Notes under the pieces: model-generated
Databases searched by the model: none
What the model was told of the DNA's origin: nothing
Seen by the model: only the letters and a program-made list of their open reading frames with translations
Assembly: GCA_029882725.1 (NCBI GenBank)
Contig: JAOUKG010000183.1
Coordinates: 1 to 6,125 of the forward strand
Origin: Cyclobacteriaceae bacterium
GTDB lineage: Bacteria > Bacteroidota > Bacteroidia > Cytophagales > Cyclobacteriaceae
DNA: 6,125 bases
Direction: 5' to 3'
Program-made: the position numbers and the translations under genes
In this document: in pieces, positions 5,310 to 6,125 of the stretch
Layout: the number at the start of each line of letters is the position of its first letter
How positions within the stretch are numbered: position 1 is the stretch's first letter

Positions 5310-6125
5310 CTACCGTTCAACCCATTTCCGGGCATTCACAAATGCTTCAACCCATGGCGAAACTTCGTGGTTTTCTTTCCCCGCAGGGTAATGTGGCCAG
5401 TTCCAGGGAAATAACGAACGCTCTATATGTGGCATGATGGCCAAATGTCGGCCGTCTTGTGAACAAATAGCTGCAGCGTTGAAATCAGATCCATTGGGAT
5501 TGCCAGGGTATTCTGCATACGTGTATTTGGCAACTATATTGTATTGACTTTCCGCTCCCTTCAATTCAAAACGACCCTCACCGTGTGCCAACCACGCACC
5601 CAATGTAGTGTCTTTCATGCCTTTAAGCATCACACTGTTGTTTTCAGGAATATCCAGGGTAATGAAAGCGCTTTCAAACTTTTCGGAAGCATTGTGCTGC
5701 ATAACTGGTTTTTCAGGGTCGTTGGGCATGATCAAGTCTAAACCAACCATCAGCTGACAACCATTACAAACACCAAGACTTAGTGTGTCTGTTCTTTTAT
5801 AGAAATTCTGCAAAGCAGTTTTTGCTCTTTCATTGTATTGAAAAGCTCCGGCCCATCCTTTTGAAGAACCCAATACATCAGAATTTGAAAATCCGCCGGG
5901 GAATACTAAAAATTGAATGTCTTCTAAATTTTCCCTTCCGTTTATCAGGTCGGTCATGTGGATGTCTTTCACATCAAAACCGGCTATATGAAGCGCATAG
6001 GCCATTTCCCTGTCTCCATTGATTCCCTTTTCACGAATAATGGCCGCTGTAATACCCGATTTCCCCTCTCTTTTCGCTGTAATTCCCAAACTTCGGTAAC
6101 TACCTTCATATCCGGGAGTGAAGGT
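5310..6125 (-). CDS. purL: Phosphoribosylformylglycinamidine synthase, C-terminal glutaminase domain (5' part outside window)
   Basis: PurL makes formylglycinamidine ribonucleotide from FGAR, glutamine and ATP in cytosolic purine synthesis. The 271 residues visible run from the right edge (TFTPGYEGSYRSLGITAK) to a TAG at 5310-5312; the frame is open to the edge, so a TTG at 6089 is an internal Leu codon. This is the class-I glutamine amidotransferase domain of the long single-chain PurL (about 1,200-1,300 residues in the family): FPGGFSNSDVLGSSKGWA forms the oxyanion region, GVCNGCQ carries the nucleophile (the first Cys, codon 5766-5768), and PHIER supplies the catalytic His and Glu (codons 5427-5429 and 5421-5423). 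All key residues are intact and the end HEVSPWVEAFVNARKWVER looks normal. It is a core gene convergent with the accessory RHS material and probably marks its boundary. Confidence 0.96.
   Translation of the reverse strand, partial: TFTPGYEGSYRSLGITAKREGKSGITAAIIREKGINGDREMAYALHIAGFDVKDIHMTDLINGRENLEDIQFLVFPGGFSNSDVLGSSKGWAGAFQYNERAKTALQNFYKRTDTLSLGVCNGCQLMVGLDLIMPNDPEKPVMQHNASEKFESAFITLDIPENNSVMLKGMKDTTLGAWLAHGEGRFELKGAESQYNIVAKYTYAEYPGNPNGSDFNAAAICSQDGRHLAIMPHIERSLFPWNWPHYPAGKENHEVSPWVEAFVNARKWVER

Noticed and set aside
5544..6022. Plus-strand open frames opposite purL
   Set aside because: PurL is certain from its catalytic motifs, and these frames have no recognisable content.
6087..6089. 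TTG as start of the minus-strand purL frame
   Set aside because: The frame continues to the window edge with conserved PurL residues (TPGYEGSYRS), so TTG is an internal Leu codon.

Overview
The window looks like an accessory, RHS-type polymorphic-toxin region of a Bacteroidota genome, ending at the 3' end of the housekeeping gene purL. The phylum call rests on four things: the wording of the RHS core (YQGKEYRTEDGLNLYDF, YDPALGRF, NNPVV-VDPDGK), secreted proteins with short hydrophobic signal peptides ending in FAQ, the lack of strong Shine-Dalgarno sites, and a long-type PurL C-terminus. Genus cannot be judged.

Layout. (1) 1-1152 (+) is the 3' end of an RHS gene: an RHS core, a Gly/Ala-rich hydrophobic linker and a toxin-like tail with a HEYGH zinc-peptidase motif. 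(2) 1155-1634 and 1808-2269 (+) encode two paralogous small lipoproteins, the best candidates for immunity proteins. Between them (1641-1796) lies a headless second copy of the toxin C-terminus, so the order is toxin, immunity, toxin remnant, immunity. (3) 2296-2955 (+) encodes a secreted protein, probably an outer-membrane beta-barrel. (4) 2956-3706 has no intact gene. It holds two GGCGTAT-type palindromes, a scrap of RHS coding sequence (3120-3194) and five consecutive inverted repeats (3201-3605). (5) 3707-4255 (+) is a second RHS core without its N-terminal part. It shares a 295-bp direct repeat with the window start but has a different, very short tail. It overlaps by one base a secreted-protein frame broken by a single TGA (4255-4680). 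(6) 4785-5284 (+) is a decayed piece of RHS repeat region with an in-frame TGA and a frameshift; it ends in another palindrome that may act as a terminator. (7) 5310-6125 (-) is the glutaminase domain of PurL, convergent with everything else.

How it fits together. This is the expected anatomy of an RHS tip-swapping locus: a conserved core, a variable toxin tail, its immunity gene, then displaced older tails and cores stored downstream. Both putative immunity proteins are lipoproteins, so the toxin may act in the periplasm or envelope. The two RHS cores are almost identical in their 5' part and about 16% different, purely at synonymous positions, in their 3' part. That points to recent recombination between them. 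The most unusual structure is the array of palindromes: one family is always read in the same frame (R-I-A/E-Y-A) wherever it sits in an open frame, and an unrelated run of five hairpins sits in a gap between RHS pieces.
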